From Prorocentrum cordatum (taxonomy: Eukaryota; Sar; Dinophyceae; Prorocentrales; Prorocentraceae), in assembly GCA_963575745.1 (NCBI GenBank), contig CAUYUJ010014628.1, positions 267,501 through 287,500 of the forward strand: a DNA stretch of 20,000 nt. Direction: 5' to 3'. Within the stretch, counting starts at the first letter, position 1. Each line of letters starts with the position of its first letter. The notes beneath the pieces were generated by a model that saw only the letters and a list, made by a program, of their open reading frames with translations, was not told the origin of the DNA and ran no database searches. The position numbers and the translations under genes are program-made. Of this stretch, positions 1-8,114 are shown one piece after another.

Positions 1-360
1 GATCTTGGGATATGACGTCTTACCCAATCCATTATTCCTCTGCGTGCTGCCGCACTTCCCTGATCAGGGCAACTCGTCAGGGCATGGCTTCTGGATTGGC
101 TGATAGGGGGTACGCGAAGCGTCTAGAACTTTCAAGCTGGGGATGCCCTCGCTGAATTCTGGCACTTAGATCCCACGCCGATCGCGCCGTCATAGATTCC
201 TTGGACTCGGTGTCGGCTCCGTTAATCAGATGAAGCAATCATCAAAGCAACGCCCTTGGCACTGCAGTGTTTTCCCTCGGCGTTTCGTTACGATGCAACA
301 GTCTACAGCGCACCCCTAGGAAGCGATCAGCGTCTATGCGGCCACGAAGCTTGTGAGGGG
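1..360. other. unassigned sequence
   Basis: No supported gene. All six frames are broken by stops within about 50 codons, and I recognise no domain. The stretch is balanced in composition, unlike the repeats that follow, so it could be an eroded transposon or intron. It may belong to the retroelement further right (its endonuclease region would be expected upstream), but I could not find a convincing endonuclease motif here. Confidence 0.4.
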
Positions 361-506
361 TGTGAATGTGTGCATGCGCGCGCGTGTGTAGATGTGTATA
401 CGTGTGTATGTGTGTGTGTGTTGTGAGTGTTTTTTTTGTTTTTCTCTCTCTCTCTCTCTCTGTCTCTCTTTTTCTCCCTATATATATACATATATATATG
501 CATGTA

Positions 507-541
<35 letters not shown>
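361..541. repeat. compound microsatellite (TG)n-(TC)n-(TA)n
   Basis: Three dinucleotide tracts lie side by side. A TG-rich run covers about 361-424, a T-run and TC run about 429-475, and an alternating TA/CA run about 479-541 ending in some 16 uninterrupted TA units. The short ORFs crossing it translate as IYIYIY or THTHTH and are artefacts. Alternating purine-pyrimidine DNA of this kind can form Z-DNA or cruciforms, but nothing here shows a function. Confidence 0.9.
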
Positions 542-543
<2 letters not shown>

Positions 544-974
544 AGCAACGGAACGCGGAGCATGCGAACGCAACCACCGGGACCTTCGGTGGAGCTCCCT
601 CTGGGGCCACGAAGCGTGTGGGGGGCGTGCCGGAATCGGTCCGGAGGTGCCTTGCGAACCCTGCTAGTTGCTGGCAACCTTACACGATCGTGACCTTCCA
701 GCATCGCCGATCTGTCGATGTCGGCCGATTCTGGGCCACTGGCGGCGTTCAAGCTCGAATGCCCGGGCTGGCGTCGCCGCCGCGTCAACGCGGCACGAAC
801 CTGCCGCATGCCGTTCCTTGAGCCTCGATGATCGGCTCGGTGCCTGAAGCTGCCTGCGCCCCCCACTTCCCCATTCCTCCTCCGCGGCCGGCCTGTTCTC
901 TTCCAACCCTCCTCTTCTTTTTCCTCCGAGGAACGCGCCTGGGCTTTAGTTCACCCCCGAAGCGAATGTCAATG
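542..974. other. unassigned sequence between microsatellites
   Basis: GC-rich sequence with no recognisable product. It lies just upstream of the CTC tract that abuts the decayed LINE, where the endonuclease domain would be expected if the tract had expanded inside the element. I looked for endonuclease motifs (QET, GDFN, SDH-like) in all three plus frames and saw none that convinced me. Origin unresolved. Confidence 0.35.
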
Positions 975-1174
975 TCCTCCTCCTCCTCCTCCTCCTCCTT
1001 CCTTCTTGCTCCTGCTCCTCCTCTACCTCCTCCCCCTCCTCCTCCTCCTCCTCCTGCTCCTGCTCCTGCTCCTCCTCTAACTCCTCCCCCTCCCCCTCCC
1101 CCTCCCCCTCCTCCTCCTCCTCCTCCTCCTCCTCCTCGTCCTCGTCCTCCTCCTCCTCCTCCTCCTCCTCCTCC
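975..1174. repeat. (CTC)n / (GAG)n triplet tract, about 200 bp
   Basis: Almost pure CTC/TCC triplets with occasional TGC, CCC and GTC variants. One strand is polypyrimidine, so the other is polypurine, a composition able to form H-DNA. It encodes polyproline, polyserine or polyglutamate in the various frames, which explains the long ORFs across it. It stops exactly where retroelement homology starts (a CAC codon at 1176). Confidence 0.95.
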
Positions 1175-1175
1175 G

Positions 1176-2300
1176 CACAAGCCCGTCCTTCTGGAGCTGG
1201 GCAGGGCGGAGAGAAGCATGTGTCGTCGCGTGCCTGATGAGCCACAGAAGTTTGGAATTGAGCCGAAGGTTGGTTGTGCGAGGTTCCCACCAATCGAAGA
1301 AAGGGCCCAGATCCAGTCGCTCATCAGCCACGCCGCTTCTGAAGATGATTTGGCTGATCGCTGGGACGACGTTCTTGCAGGCATCGAGGTTGAGCTCTGC
1401 GACCGCAACGACATCGTGAAGGCCTGAGTGCGGCATAAGTTTTGCGGGCGTGCTGGCCCACCTTCGTAGTCGTGTATGCCGCTGCTGAAGCAGGCCCCCC
1501 CTCTGCCGAAGGCGGAGCTTGCGTGGCGAACGCTGGGCCGATGGCTGCGTCACTTGCGCTCGGTCCGCACCAAGTTGTCGCAGCTTGATGTCGAGTATGC
1601 TTCCGATCCCACGGATCACAGATTGGAGCAGATATCCAAGCAGTTCTATTTCCATCAGAGGTTTCTGAACCGCATACGCAAGTCGGCTTGGGTGCTGGAG
1701 GGGTCCACGGAGTCCATCAGGGAGTTCTTTGTGGACGCACCTGACATCTTCAGCAGTGCAGGGTTCGACGACGTCGTCCAGGGTTTCCTTGATGAGACCG
1801 AGGTCAAGCTGCACGAGTTTGCTGATGCTTCACGGGCTGACTGGAAACAGTGGGTCGAGCAAGCGCTTACCAAGGGTGCAGGAGCTGCGCACAAGTTCTC
1901 CCGTGTGCGTGAGATGCAGGAGCTGGTTGCGCAGACGTCTCGACCACAGCCGTTCCAGCAGGCAGACGACAGCCTCGCGGAGTGGGAGGAGATCTGGAAG
2001 ATGCACAAGTGCGAGCGAGTGGGCCTACCTAGAGACCACCATGACTGGGAGGCTCTGCCTGAGATCTCAGTCGCCGACCTCCGTAGGGCCTGCGCTACGT
2101 TCCCTTGTAAAACGGCTCTAGGCCAGCTCGGCTTGATGAACCCTAAGTCCCTGCTCACAGTCTCCGATCAGTGCTTGCAATCGGTGGCTGATCTTTTCAT
2201 GGCCTACGAAAGGCTCCTTGCCTGGCCTGAGTCTCGGATCCAAACCCGTTTGGTCCGCTTGCCCAAGCCCTCTGGAGGGCATCGGTTAATTGCGCTTTAA
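1176..2300 (+). pseudogene. LINE ORF fragment: end of endonuclease, linker and RT fingers
   Basis: This segment is read in one frame, starting at HKPVLLEL at 1176, a motif I associate with the last strand of LINE endonucleases. An acidic/helical linker follows, and the fragment ends in RLVRLPKPSGGHRLIAL, the first conserved RT block (LPKP..G..R.I). Stops at 1425-1427 (TGA) and 1467-1469 (TAG) separate a 5' piece from a 274-codon run at 1476-2300. The ATG at 1476 is only the first Met after a stop and is not a real start. The final stop is a TAA directly after the IAL of the first RT block. Proline codons upstream of 1176 belong to the microsatellite, not to the protein. Confidence 0.75.
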
Positions 2301-2975
2301 AACTCTCTGCTCCGCCTTTGGGGGCGGGTGAGAAAACCTGTCTCCCAGGCCTGGGAGAAGGCCAAGCGTGACCCTTCTTTCTGGGGCCATGGTCCAGGGG
2401 CTGGTGCGTCTGACGCAGCCTTTGACCACGATATGGAGGCGGAGGCGGCCACGGCGGTGGGGGAGTACCCTGTGAGCGTTTTCTTGGGCATGTTTAAATG
2501 CTACGAATGTGTGATTGTAGAGCGACTGTTTGCCGAAGCCAGGAAGGTTCGATACCCGCTTCGGATGATGTGAATGGTCCTTGCATCCTATCGGTGCCCG
2601 AGGGTGATCCAAGCGTTCGGTTCCGCGTCGCGGCAGGTGGTGGCCAACCGAGGCATTCTTGCTGGATGTAGCCGCGCCAATTCCATGATGCACGTGCTTC
2701 TCCATCGTGTGATTGTTAAGATGAGGACCCTTTACCCCACGGTTAGGCCCAGAGCCCCCATGGATGATTCCAGCTTCCAGTGGGTTGGCAGACTGTTGAA
2801 ATTTAGTGAGATCCTACTTGCCGCGGTAAGATGGCACTGCAGCCAGGTCTTTCAGCTCGGTTTAATCCTCCAAGCAGCCAAGAGTGGATACGTGGCTACG
2901 GCGGTGCAAGTGTCGTCGAACCTGTCGTCGTCTGCCCGTCTGGTCAAACTCGGCAGCCACGCCCGCATGCGTCAC
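2301..2975 (+). pseudogene. LINE reverse transcriptase palm, inactivated
   Basis: It continues in the same frame as the segment before it. A DAAFDHDMEAE segment comes first, then the motif A region VSVFLGMFKCYECV, where the catalytic Asp expected after FL is Gly (GGC at 2487-2489). Next come motif B, GILAGCSRANSMM, and motif C, APMDDSSFQWVG, whose two aspartates at 2763-2768 are intact. A TGA lies at 2571-2573. With motif A lost and a stop between motifs A and B, no active polymerase can be made from this copy. Near 2976-2998 a TTTC run precedes a shift to the next frame, and about 30 codons around it cannot be matched confidently in either frame. Confidence 0.8.
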
Positions 2976-2984
2976 CTCTCTTTC

Positions 2985-3262
2985 TTTCTTTCTTTCTGGG
3001 CGGCCAGTGCGGGCCCAAGAAAAGCTCCGTCTCAAGAATCTGCTTCGGCTTCGGGACAAGCTGTCTGCCCTCCGTCGAGCTGCGCCTAGCAAGGTGAGTC
3101 GTTTATGGCGTAGGGGGCTGATGCCTGCTGGGTCGCATGGGGCTGGGGTCTCTGGGCTCGCAGATCCGACCCTTGGGGCCCTCCGCACTATGGCGGGAAC
3201 CTTAGTGGGCGCGAAGCGATATGGGTCATTGACGGCTTGGCTAGCGACGCAACCTGACCCCT
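2985..3262 (+). pseudogene. LINE thumb/connection fragment
   Basis: The frame is one base on from the palm segment. Translation gives a basic helical stretch (RPVRAQEKLRLKNLLRLRD) and then VSGLADPTLGALRTMAGTLVGAKRYGS, in the place where LINE RTs have their thumb and post-RT helices. The fragment ends at DPF, after which the reading continues in the third frame from codon 3263 (TTT TAT GAC). The shift falls in a C4T5 homopolymer run, so a one-base indel, biological or from sequencing, accounts for it. Confidence 0.7.
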
Positions 3263-4168
3263 TTTTATGACCCCATGTTCGATGCGACTGCGCCGTTAAT
3301 CCAACGCTATGCAGCTGTAATTTGAGACTCGAGGTTCTCGCTAGGCCGACTCCATGAAACGGAAGCGTGGATGGCCGTCAAGGCACGGATCCTCGAGCGG
3401 CCGACGTGGAAGTCATGTCGTGGCCCAATTAGCGCAGTGCTGCTCAGCTTGCTTCGTGTAGGCTGGTTCATGTCTGCTGCGCACGTGCTGGTGGACGACC
3501 TAGGTTTTTCGATTGACCTGTTGCGAACCGCTCCGCTCGATGTGAAGGTACAGCTTCGGTCGGGGATCCAGAGGTGGCAAGCCAAGAAGATTTTGCCCCA
3601 CCTCCCCCAGGCTAGTTCCGAGCGTTTGTGGCTTCGAGGTATGCGTAGTGCTGTCCTCAAGATTCGCGACAGTGCCCATCGCGCCGCTCTCCGCTGTCTG
3701 ATCGGCAACGCCTTGTGGTCGCAAGAGAGAAAATTTGAGGCTGGCCTGGGCGACAGTAAGACGTGCACCCTGTGCGGCATGAATGTTGTAGGCTCTCTCG
3801 GTCACCAGCTTTATGACTGTGACGCCGCGTTGAATTACCCAGCGTCCCAGGGCAACTGTATTCCTGATGATGTTCTTTTGCGCAGGTCTGAACTCAGGGG
3901 CACTGGTCCTTTCGAGATGGGCCTACAGGTCTGGGACTCGCTCGAGGCGGTGCATGGCCCCCCGCTCGACCCCGTCGCTCTCGACCCTGTCCCTGACAAG
4001 CTCCCTGTGTGCACGTGGGGCGAGGCCGAAGCGCCATGGGGGCGGCGCGTCTGCACTGACGGGTCGGGGCTGTGCAGCAGCAGCCCCGAACTAGACGGTG
4101 TGGATGGGCCATGGTGGAGCTGGGTCATTGTGGGACCCCGGTTCGGGCTCGTTTCGGGGCGTTGCCTG
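3263..4168 (+). pseudogene. LINE connection domain with CCHC knuckle and start of RNase H
   Basis: Open apart from TGA 3323-3325, probably a decayed Trp codon, in the context YAAVI-stop-DSRFSLGRLHE. At 3764-3820 is a CX2CX9HX4C motif (CTLCGMNVVGSLGHQLYDC), the zinc knuckle often found between RT and RNase H. At 4049-4066 VCTDGS supplies the first RNase H aspartate (4058-4060). The following WSWVIVGPRFGLVSGRCLA corresponds to strands 1 and 2 of the RNase H fold. Continuity of this protein is lost near 4168, where the matching frame moves by one. Confidence 0.8.
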
Positions 4169-4170
4169 GC

Positions 4171-5195
4171 GGCGCCCAGATTGTGCCTCGGGCTGAGCGG
4201 TTTGCGTTTTCCAGGCGCTTCGAGTCGGCCCCCTGAATGTGCACGTGGTGTCAGACCATTTGAGCGCGGTCCGTGAGGGGCAGTCTTGGGACCCTGGCAT
4301 GGCGGCCAGTGGCGGGCGCCATGCGGCTGTCTAGAGGCAGATTGTTCAGCTTTATGGTTGCCCTGGTCCCAGGCCGTCTTTCGAGTGGACCCCAGCTCAC
4401 CGTGTTTGGGATGATGTGGTCGCGTCGGGATCCGAAGTCGAGGTGCAACATTTTTTGGGGAACACCTGGGCCGACTTTTTCGCGCGGATCGGAGCTGAAT
4501 CCCACGCTGCGGCCCAGACGCTTGAGAAGGTCCAGAGTTCCGTGATCTCTCAGACGCGTCTGACTTTTGACTTTCTGTCCAGATTTGCTCAGAGTATCGG
4601 TGCGTGTGCCCAGGAGCTCTCGGCCTCGTCCCCTGCCCCGAGGCGCAGAAAGCGTGAAGGTGAGTGCGGCCCCGCGCTGATCGAGCACGATCTGTATCAC
4701 TTCCCGTCTCTAGAGGAGTGGCGTTGTAAGCGTTGCAATTTGTATGCCAAGACCCCCTCCTCCCTCGCCCAACTCCGCTCTGGCAGCCGCCGCCACTGTG
4801 GGCCCAGCGCGTTCCAGGCGTGGCAGGCCCAGGCGGTGTTCGTCACGCGTGAAGAGGAGGGGGTGGCTTTCTCTTCGGAAGCGGCGCCTGCGGCGACGGA
4901 GGCCGCGGTGAGGGTCCTGGGGTCCTCCCCTGGCCAGGCCCAGGCGCCGCCGACCGAAACGCTCACGGCGCGGTTTGTGTCCCTGGGCCATCAGATGGAG
5001 CAGGTCGGCCGTGTGGCCTTCTGCTCGTTGTGCTCGGCCCACGTTATACTCCCAGGGGGCTTGTTACGTGGGCTTGAGAAGCGTTGTCTTGGCCGTTCCC
5101 TGCACCCGTCGACTCGGAATTCCCAGGCGGCCAAGATCAAGTATGCGTCCCGTGGCCTCCACCCGCGCACGGGGAGGCCACTTGACCCTATTTAA
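4171..5195 (+). pseudogene. LINE RNase H remainder and Cys-rich C-terminus
   Basis: 4171-4232 carries QIVPRAERFAFSRR with the RNase H glutamate at 4195-4197. After a shift in a C5 run, 4233-5195 carries VHVVSDHLSAV (Asp 4254-4256), FEWTPAH, and GNTWADFFARIGAESH (Asp 4473-4475). All four RNase H carboxylates can therefore still be found. A TAG at 4332-4334 interrupts the domain. The C-terminal 230 residues include two CX2C clusters, near WRCKRCNLY and FCSLCSAH, each followed by a later Cys as in a degenerate zinc ribbon. The sequence ends TGRPLDPI-stop at 5193-5195. Confidence 0.8.
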
Positions 5196-5385
5196 AGGGG
5201 GGGGGGCCTGTCGGGTGCCGCCTCTGCCGCCTGGCAGAGGTAGGTGCTGAACAAATTTGATGCCCCCCCCCGTTCTGCCCAGGGCCTCGCGTTTCTTCCT
5301 GGCCCTGGTAAGTCCCTCCCCCTGGAAGGCGTTCCTTTTCCTAGCTGCCCGCGCCTCGGATCCCCCGTCGCGCCAGGTGGTGCGC
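5196..5385 (+). other. probable LINE 3' untranslated tail
   Basis: No ORF. The stretch begins with a run of about nine G just after the LINE stop codon and has a C9 run at about 5263-5271. It continues GC-rich to the TCC tract. No poly-A or simple 3' repeat marks the end of the element, and no target-site duplication could be paired because the 5' end is missing. Confidence 0.35.
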
Positions 5386-5465
5386 ACCTCCTCCTCCTCC
5401 GCCTCCCCCTTCTCCTCCTCCTCCTCCTCCTCCTCCTCCTCCTCCTCCCCCTCCTTCCATTTCCC
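5386..5465. repeat. (TCC)n triplet tract
   Basis: Interrupted TCC/CTC triplets, polypyrimidine on the plus strand. The poly-Ser, poly-Leu and poly-Gly ORFs that cross it are artefacts. Confidence 0.9.
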
Positions 5466-5550
5466 TCCTCCTCGTCCTGTCGCAGCGTCGCCTCGGTTGG
5501 ACTCGGCTCGGTTTCGTGGGCTCTACCCCGAGGCCTGCATGTGCCGGGGG

Positions 5551-5709
5551 GATAGTGCCGAGGTGCACCGACCCCCTAACGGAGGAATTTTCAAACATAA
5601 AAAACAAGACGGGGATATTTTTCTATGATGTTGGGTTGTGTTTGACTAAGGTTTAAGGTTTTTCGTTTTTCAGCCAAAATCTGCCTGCAGGAGGACATGC
5701 CCAACCGAA
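5551..5709 (-). mobile_element. small-TIR element, copy G (minus orientation, diverged)
   Basis: Read on the minus strand, the end at 5709-5680 gives GGTTGGGCATGTCCTCCTGC, close to the left TIR of the family (GGTCGGGCATGTCCTCCTG in copy D). The other end, at about 5600-5570, gives CCCCGTCTTG then TTTGAAAATTCCTC, parallel to the right-half block GTCCCCAGACTATTTTTGACTATTTTTGAAAAT of other copies. The right TIR is poorly kept and no target duplication is visible. This is the most diverged copy I accept. Confidence 0.5.
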
Positions 5710-5889
5710 GGCCAGGCCACAGGGGCCTGGCCAGTCTGAGCTGGCGTCCTCCGGACAGCCCGCTGAGCGGTGGCCGGCGCGCCAGCCCACGCGCAGCAGA
5801 CGCTGCGAGCTCCACCCGACCCGACCCGACCCCCTTTTCGCCCTCGTCCTTCCCATTTAAAGGCTTCCCAAACGGGGTCCGTATATATG

Positions 5890-6050
5890 GGGGTCGGGGG
5901 ATCGCGCCGCATCGCCGATGCATCGGCGATGCACTGGTGATGCATCGGTGACGTCGTCGATACATCGGCGACGTCGGCGTGCAGAATATCGGGCTCCACA
6001 TCGAGCCGCATCGGCGGTGCATCGGCCATGCGGCGCGATCCTCCGACCCC
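5890..6050. repeat. 161-bp hairpin / foldback with internal ATGCATCGGCG repeats
   Basis: The outer 23 bp (5890-5912 against 6028-6050) are inverted repeats matching at 22 of 23 positions. The next 23 bp inward (5913-5935 against 6005-6027) still match at about 18. The interior consists of variants of CGATGCATCGGCGATGCA, themselves partly palindromic, so one strand can fold as a long stem with side hairpins. It could be a foldback transposon remnant or a local inverted duplication. No flanking duplication was found. Confidence 0.75.
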
Positions 6051-6147
6051 ATCTGCTCAAACCCCATATGAGAGGACTAGATCCTCGTCCTCGTCCTTCC
6101 CCTCCTCTTCCAACACCTCCTCATCCTTGGCCTCGTCCATCTCTTTT

Positions 6148-6299
6148 TCTCGGGGATGGACAGAATCCCTTCAGTAAAACATTGGTCTAGTGAAAACGAC
6201 CTCGGGCCCAAACCTGGCGGGCGCAAGCCTGGAAAACGACGGCCGCCCTCTCGGGAACCGAAGAGGGGTGGGTGGTTTCTGTCCACTCCCCGATTTTCC
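6148..6299. repeat. possible foldback repeat with about 20-bp arms
   Basis: CTCGGGGATGGACAGAATCC at 6152-6171 is inverted as TCGGGGAGTGGACAGAAACC on the minus strand at about 6274-6293, about 17 of 20 positions with one gap. GAAAACGAC occurs twice inside. This could be another small TIR element of about 150 bp, but only one copy is in the window and no target duplication is evident. Confidence 0.4.
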
Positions 6300-6316
6300 T
6301 AATCCAAAAACTCCTC

Positions 6317-6385
6317 CCTGCCGCAAGCCCCAGACGTGCCCGCATCCTCTGTGAGCGCGTCCATCTCGTCCGGCGTCGCGCACAG
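6317..6385 (+). repeat. 69-bp direct repeat, copy 1
   Basis: Identical to 6529-6597 except at two positions (6332 G/A and 6350 T/G), with an offset of 212 bp. It starts CCTGCCGCAAGCCCCAGACG and ends GTCGCGCACAG. The intervening DNA includes a short ACACGTGCAC stretch. A recent local duplication is the simplest reading. Confidence 0.9.
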
Positions 6386-6528
6386 CAACCGACAGAGCAC
6401 GGTCGCGCGAAGGGGGAGGGGGACCCCCCCGGGAGCGCACTCCGAGCAAGCGACACGTGCACACGTGCATTACATGGCATCCCCTCCACCCCCTCTGGCG
6501 TCCCCTCTGCGTTCCTCAAGCGTTCCTT

Positions 6529-6597
6529 CCTGCCGCAAGCCCCAAACGTGCCCGCATCCTCGGTGAGCGCGTCCATCTCGTCCGGCGTCGCGCACAG
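6529..6597 (+). repeat. 69-bp direct repeat, copy 2
   Basis: Partner of 6317-6385, with 67 of 69 positions identical. It lies 53 bp before small-TIR copy A. It encodes a PSCRKPQTCPHPR-like peptide in one frame, but no long ORF is conserved across both copies. Confidence 0.9.
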
Positions 6598-6649
6598 AAG
6601 GAGCTGGCTCGTCCTCCCCCGCGGGGCACAGGGCCCCGGCCGCCTCGGA

Positions 6650-6799
6650 TAAGGTCGGGCGTGTCTCCCTCCAGGGGGATTTTGGATGAAAAATTACAAA
6701 TACAAAAAAATACTCCCAGAATGGTCAACAAACGAGTCCCCAGACTGTTCTTTGACTATTTTTGAAAATCCCCCCCGAAGAGGGACAGGCCCGACTGAA
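6650..6799 (+). mobile_element. small-TIR element, copy A (about 150 bp)
   Basis: The left end TAAGGTCGGGCGTGTCTCCC and the right end AGAGGGACAGGCCCGACTGAA are imperfect inverted repeats. The inside is AT-rich, unlike the surrounding GC-rich DNA, and carries the family right-half block GTCCCCAGACTGTTCTTTGAC then TATTTTTGAAAATCC. It has no coding capacity. The 8-bp flanks (GCCTCGGA and GCCGATCC) do not match well, so the target duplication is lost or my end call is a few bases off. Confidence 0.75.
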
Positions 6800-6807
6800 G
6801 CCGATCC

Positions 6808-7195
6808 CCCAACACCCCCGTCAGCGGGAGGACAAGGATTACGACCGGATCTGAGCAAGAGTGACTACCCACCAGACCATCCCAGCCCGACCCGAAGACC
6901 CGAATCTCGGCCTGGGGCGGGGGTACGAGCTTCAGACGTGTTTTGTTGATGCTCCCCGCCCCCCCCCCCGCTGGGAACGGAGGCCAAATCGGGGCCTTCG
7001 GGTTGGGTTGGGGCGGTTTGCTGGGCGGCGAAAGTGAAAGACCCAGACATGCTCGCGTCGTGAACTTCACCGAGCCGGAGGAAGAGGAGGGCCCAGAGCT
7101 TCGCGCGGACTTCTTGGATCGGCGCTGGAACCTCTGGCCGCGCCCCGCGCACCAGGGCAGGCGGGTCCAGCGCCGGCCCAAGCGATCGGCGGATG
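6808..7195. other. unassigned GC-rich sequence
   Basis: No recognisable gene. It contains a run of ten or more C at 6959-6969. At 7040-7072 there is a short GACCCAGACATGCTCGCGTC segment that matches the start of the two units at 7517 and 7641. ORFs across it are short and unlike known proteins. Confidence 0.4.
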
Positions 7196-7264
7196 TCAAA
7201 CAGAACGTGTGTATGCCGTGTTCCTTCTTTTGAGCAGGGACCGACCTTCCGGGCAGTCCTGTAG
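7196..7264 (+). repeat. dispersed direct repeat, copy 1
   Basis: TCAAACAGAACGTGTGTATG through GGGCAGTCCTGTAG is repeated at 8940-9013 with few substitutions and one small insertion (an extra CTTTT unit in the CTTTT run). The preceding GCGGAT is shared too. Function unknown; probably part of a dispersed noncoding repeat whose limits I cannot set from two copies. Confidence 0.8.
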
Positions 7265-7516
7265 GCCTATCGCGACATGTTCTCAGAACCTACAGATATT
7301 CGAATGTAGTCGCATAAACACGATAGGTCAAAACGAGACAGTCTCAGCCAGAAATGTTCTAAGCTCATGTCGTGCAGACCACAAAAGGTTTTTAGAACAT
7401 TTTTTGTTGTTGGCCCACAGGCGAGCAAGGACGCTTCGCCAATGCGTGAATCCCGATTCCCTTCTTCTAAGAACACGCTCCAGACAGGGCCACGCCGTCG
7501 AAGAATCGAGGAGCAT
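7265..7516. other. unassigned AT-richer stretch
   Basis: It contains CCTATCGCGACATGTTCT near 7265-7283 and partly inverted matches (CACGATAGG, then AACATTT and CATGTCGTG) to about 7375, suggesting weak foldback structure. No gene is supported. Confidence 0.3.
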
Positions 7517-7788
7517 GACCCAGACGTGCTCGCGTTGTGCGCAAAAATCGCGACGGGAAGCTTTTCTGGCAATTTGTTCGGCCTCTGGGGGCCCTCGCCG
7601 GTCCCCGGGACCGTCGAAGAACGACTCGGGATGATCAATCGACCCAGACGTGCTTGCGTTGTGAACAAATCGCGACGGGAGGTTTTTGACAATTTTCGGC
7701 CTCTAGGGGCCCTCGCCGGTCCCGGGGGCCGTCGAAAAACGATTCGGGGTAAAAAAACGTCCTGGGGAAGGGCTCGGGACTTCCGGGA
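7517..7788 (+). repeat. two tandem units of a GC-rich dispersed repeat
   Basis: Unit 1 (7517-7630) and unit 2 (7641-7749, with tail to about 7788) share GACCCAGACGTGCT, AAATCGCGACGGGA, TTCGGCCTCTGGGGGCCCTC and CCGTCGAAAAACGA in the same order. An inverted, more diverged copy lies at 12625-12772. The GGGGCCC core with flanking GGCC gives local palindromes. No ORF is conserved between the units. Confidence 0.75.
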
Positions 7789-7834
7789 ACCCCGTGCTGA
7801 ATAAAAACAAAACGTCGGGTGTCTGGGACCGGGT

Positions 7835-7963
7835 CGGAGGAGGAGGAGGAGGAGGAGCTGAAGCCACGGGAGCATCCGATGGCAGGCCGAAGAAAAGGAG
7901 GAGGAAGAGGAGGAGGAGGAGGAGGAGCAGGAGCAGGAGGAGGAGCATGAGCAGGAGGAGGCG
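7835..7963. repeat. (GGA)n polypurine tracts
   Basis: Two GGA-rich blocks, about 7835-7857 and 7888-7963, are separated by 30 bp. The Arg-rich and Pro/Leu-rich ORFs here reflect the repeat. Confidence 0.9.
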
Positions 7964-8114
7964 GCGCAATCTGGGTCCGAGTTCCCCTGAGGCCCTCCGA
8001 ATGCCCCAAGAAGGGAAATCATAACATCCGAAACCCTCGAAGATTTCTCGAGCCTCGAGGGCGACCTCGAACTTTGGGCCCCGGCCTGCAACTGCAACAA
8101 CTTCAAGGATGGAG

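Larger units (their letters stand above)
1176..5195 (+). mobile_element. decayed, 5'-truncated LINE (non-LTR retrotransposon) with RT and RNase H
   Basis: The copy can be followed continuously as an HKPVLLEL segment (typical of the end of an endonuclease domain), a linker, reverse transcriptase, a thumb/connection region, a CX2CX9HX4C knuckle, RNase H, and a tail with two CX2C clusters. The coding frame changes four times: near 2980, at about 3262, at about 4168 and at about 4232. It also has six in-frame stops, at 1425-1427, 1467-1469, 2298-2300, 2571-2573, 3323-3325 and 4332-4334. No LTRs are visible. The layout matches LINEs with a terminal RNase H, as in the I/R2-like groups and the abundant dinoflagellate LINEs as I remember them. 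The 5' end is lost or interrupted at the CTC tract. The 3' limit of the noncoding tail is unclear, somewhere in 5196-5385. Confidence 0.85.

Noticed and set aside
479-541. TATA promoter
   Set aside because: It is a long TA microsatellite with no gene positioned downstream.
828-1175. Proline-rich N-terminal extension in frame with the LINE
   Set aside because: It is the CTC microsatellite read through in frame; chance continuity, not part of the LINE protein.
3089-3097. CAAGGTGAG splice donor in the LINE
   Set aside because: It lies within continuous LINE protein homology, so there is no intron there.
2298-4334. Programmed frameshifting or stop-codon recoding in the LINE
   Set aside because: Six stops of all three types, four frame changes and a lost motif A Asp fit decay; no slippery-site and pseudoknot pattern was seen.
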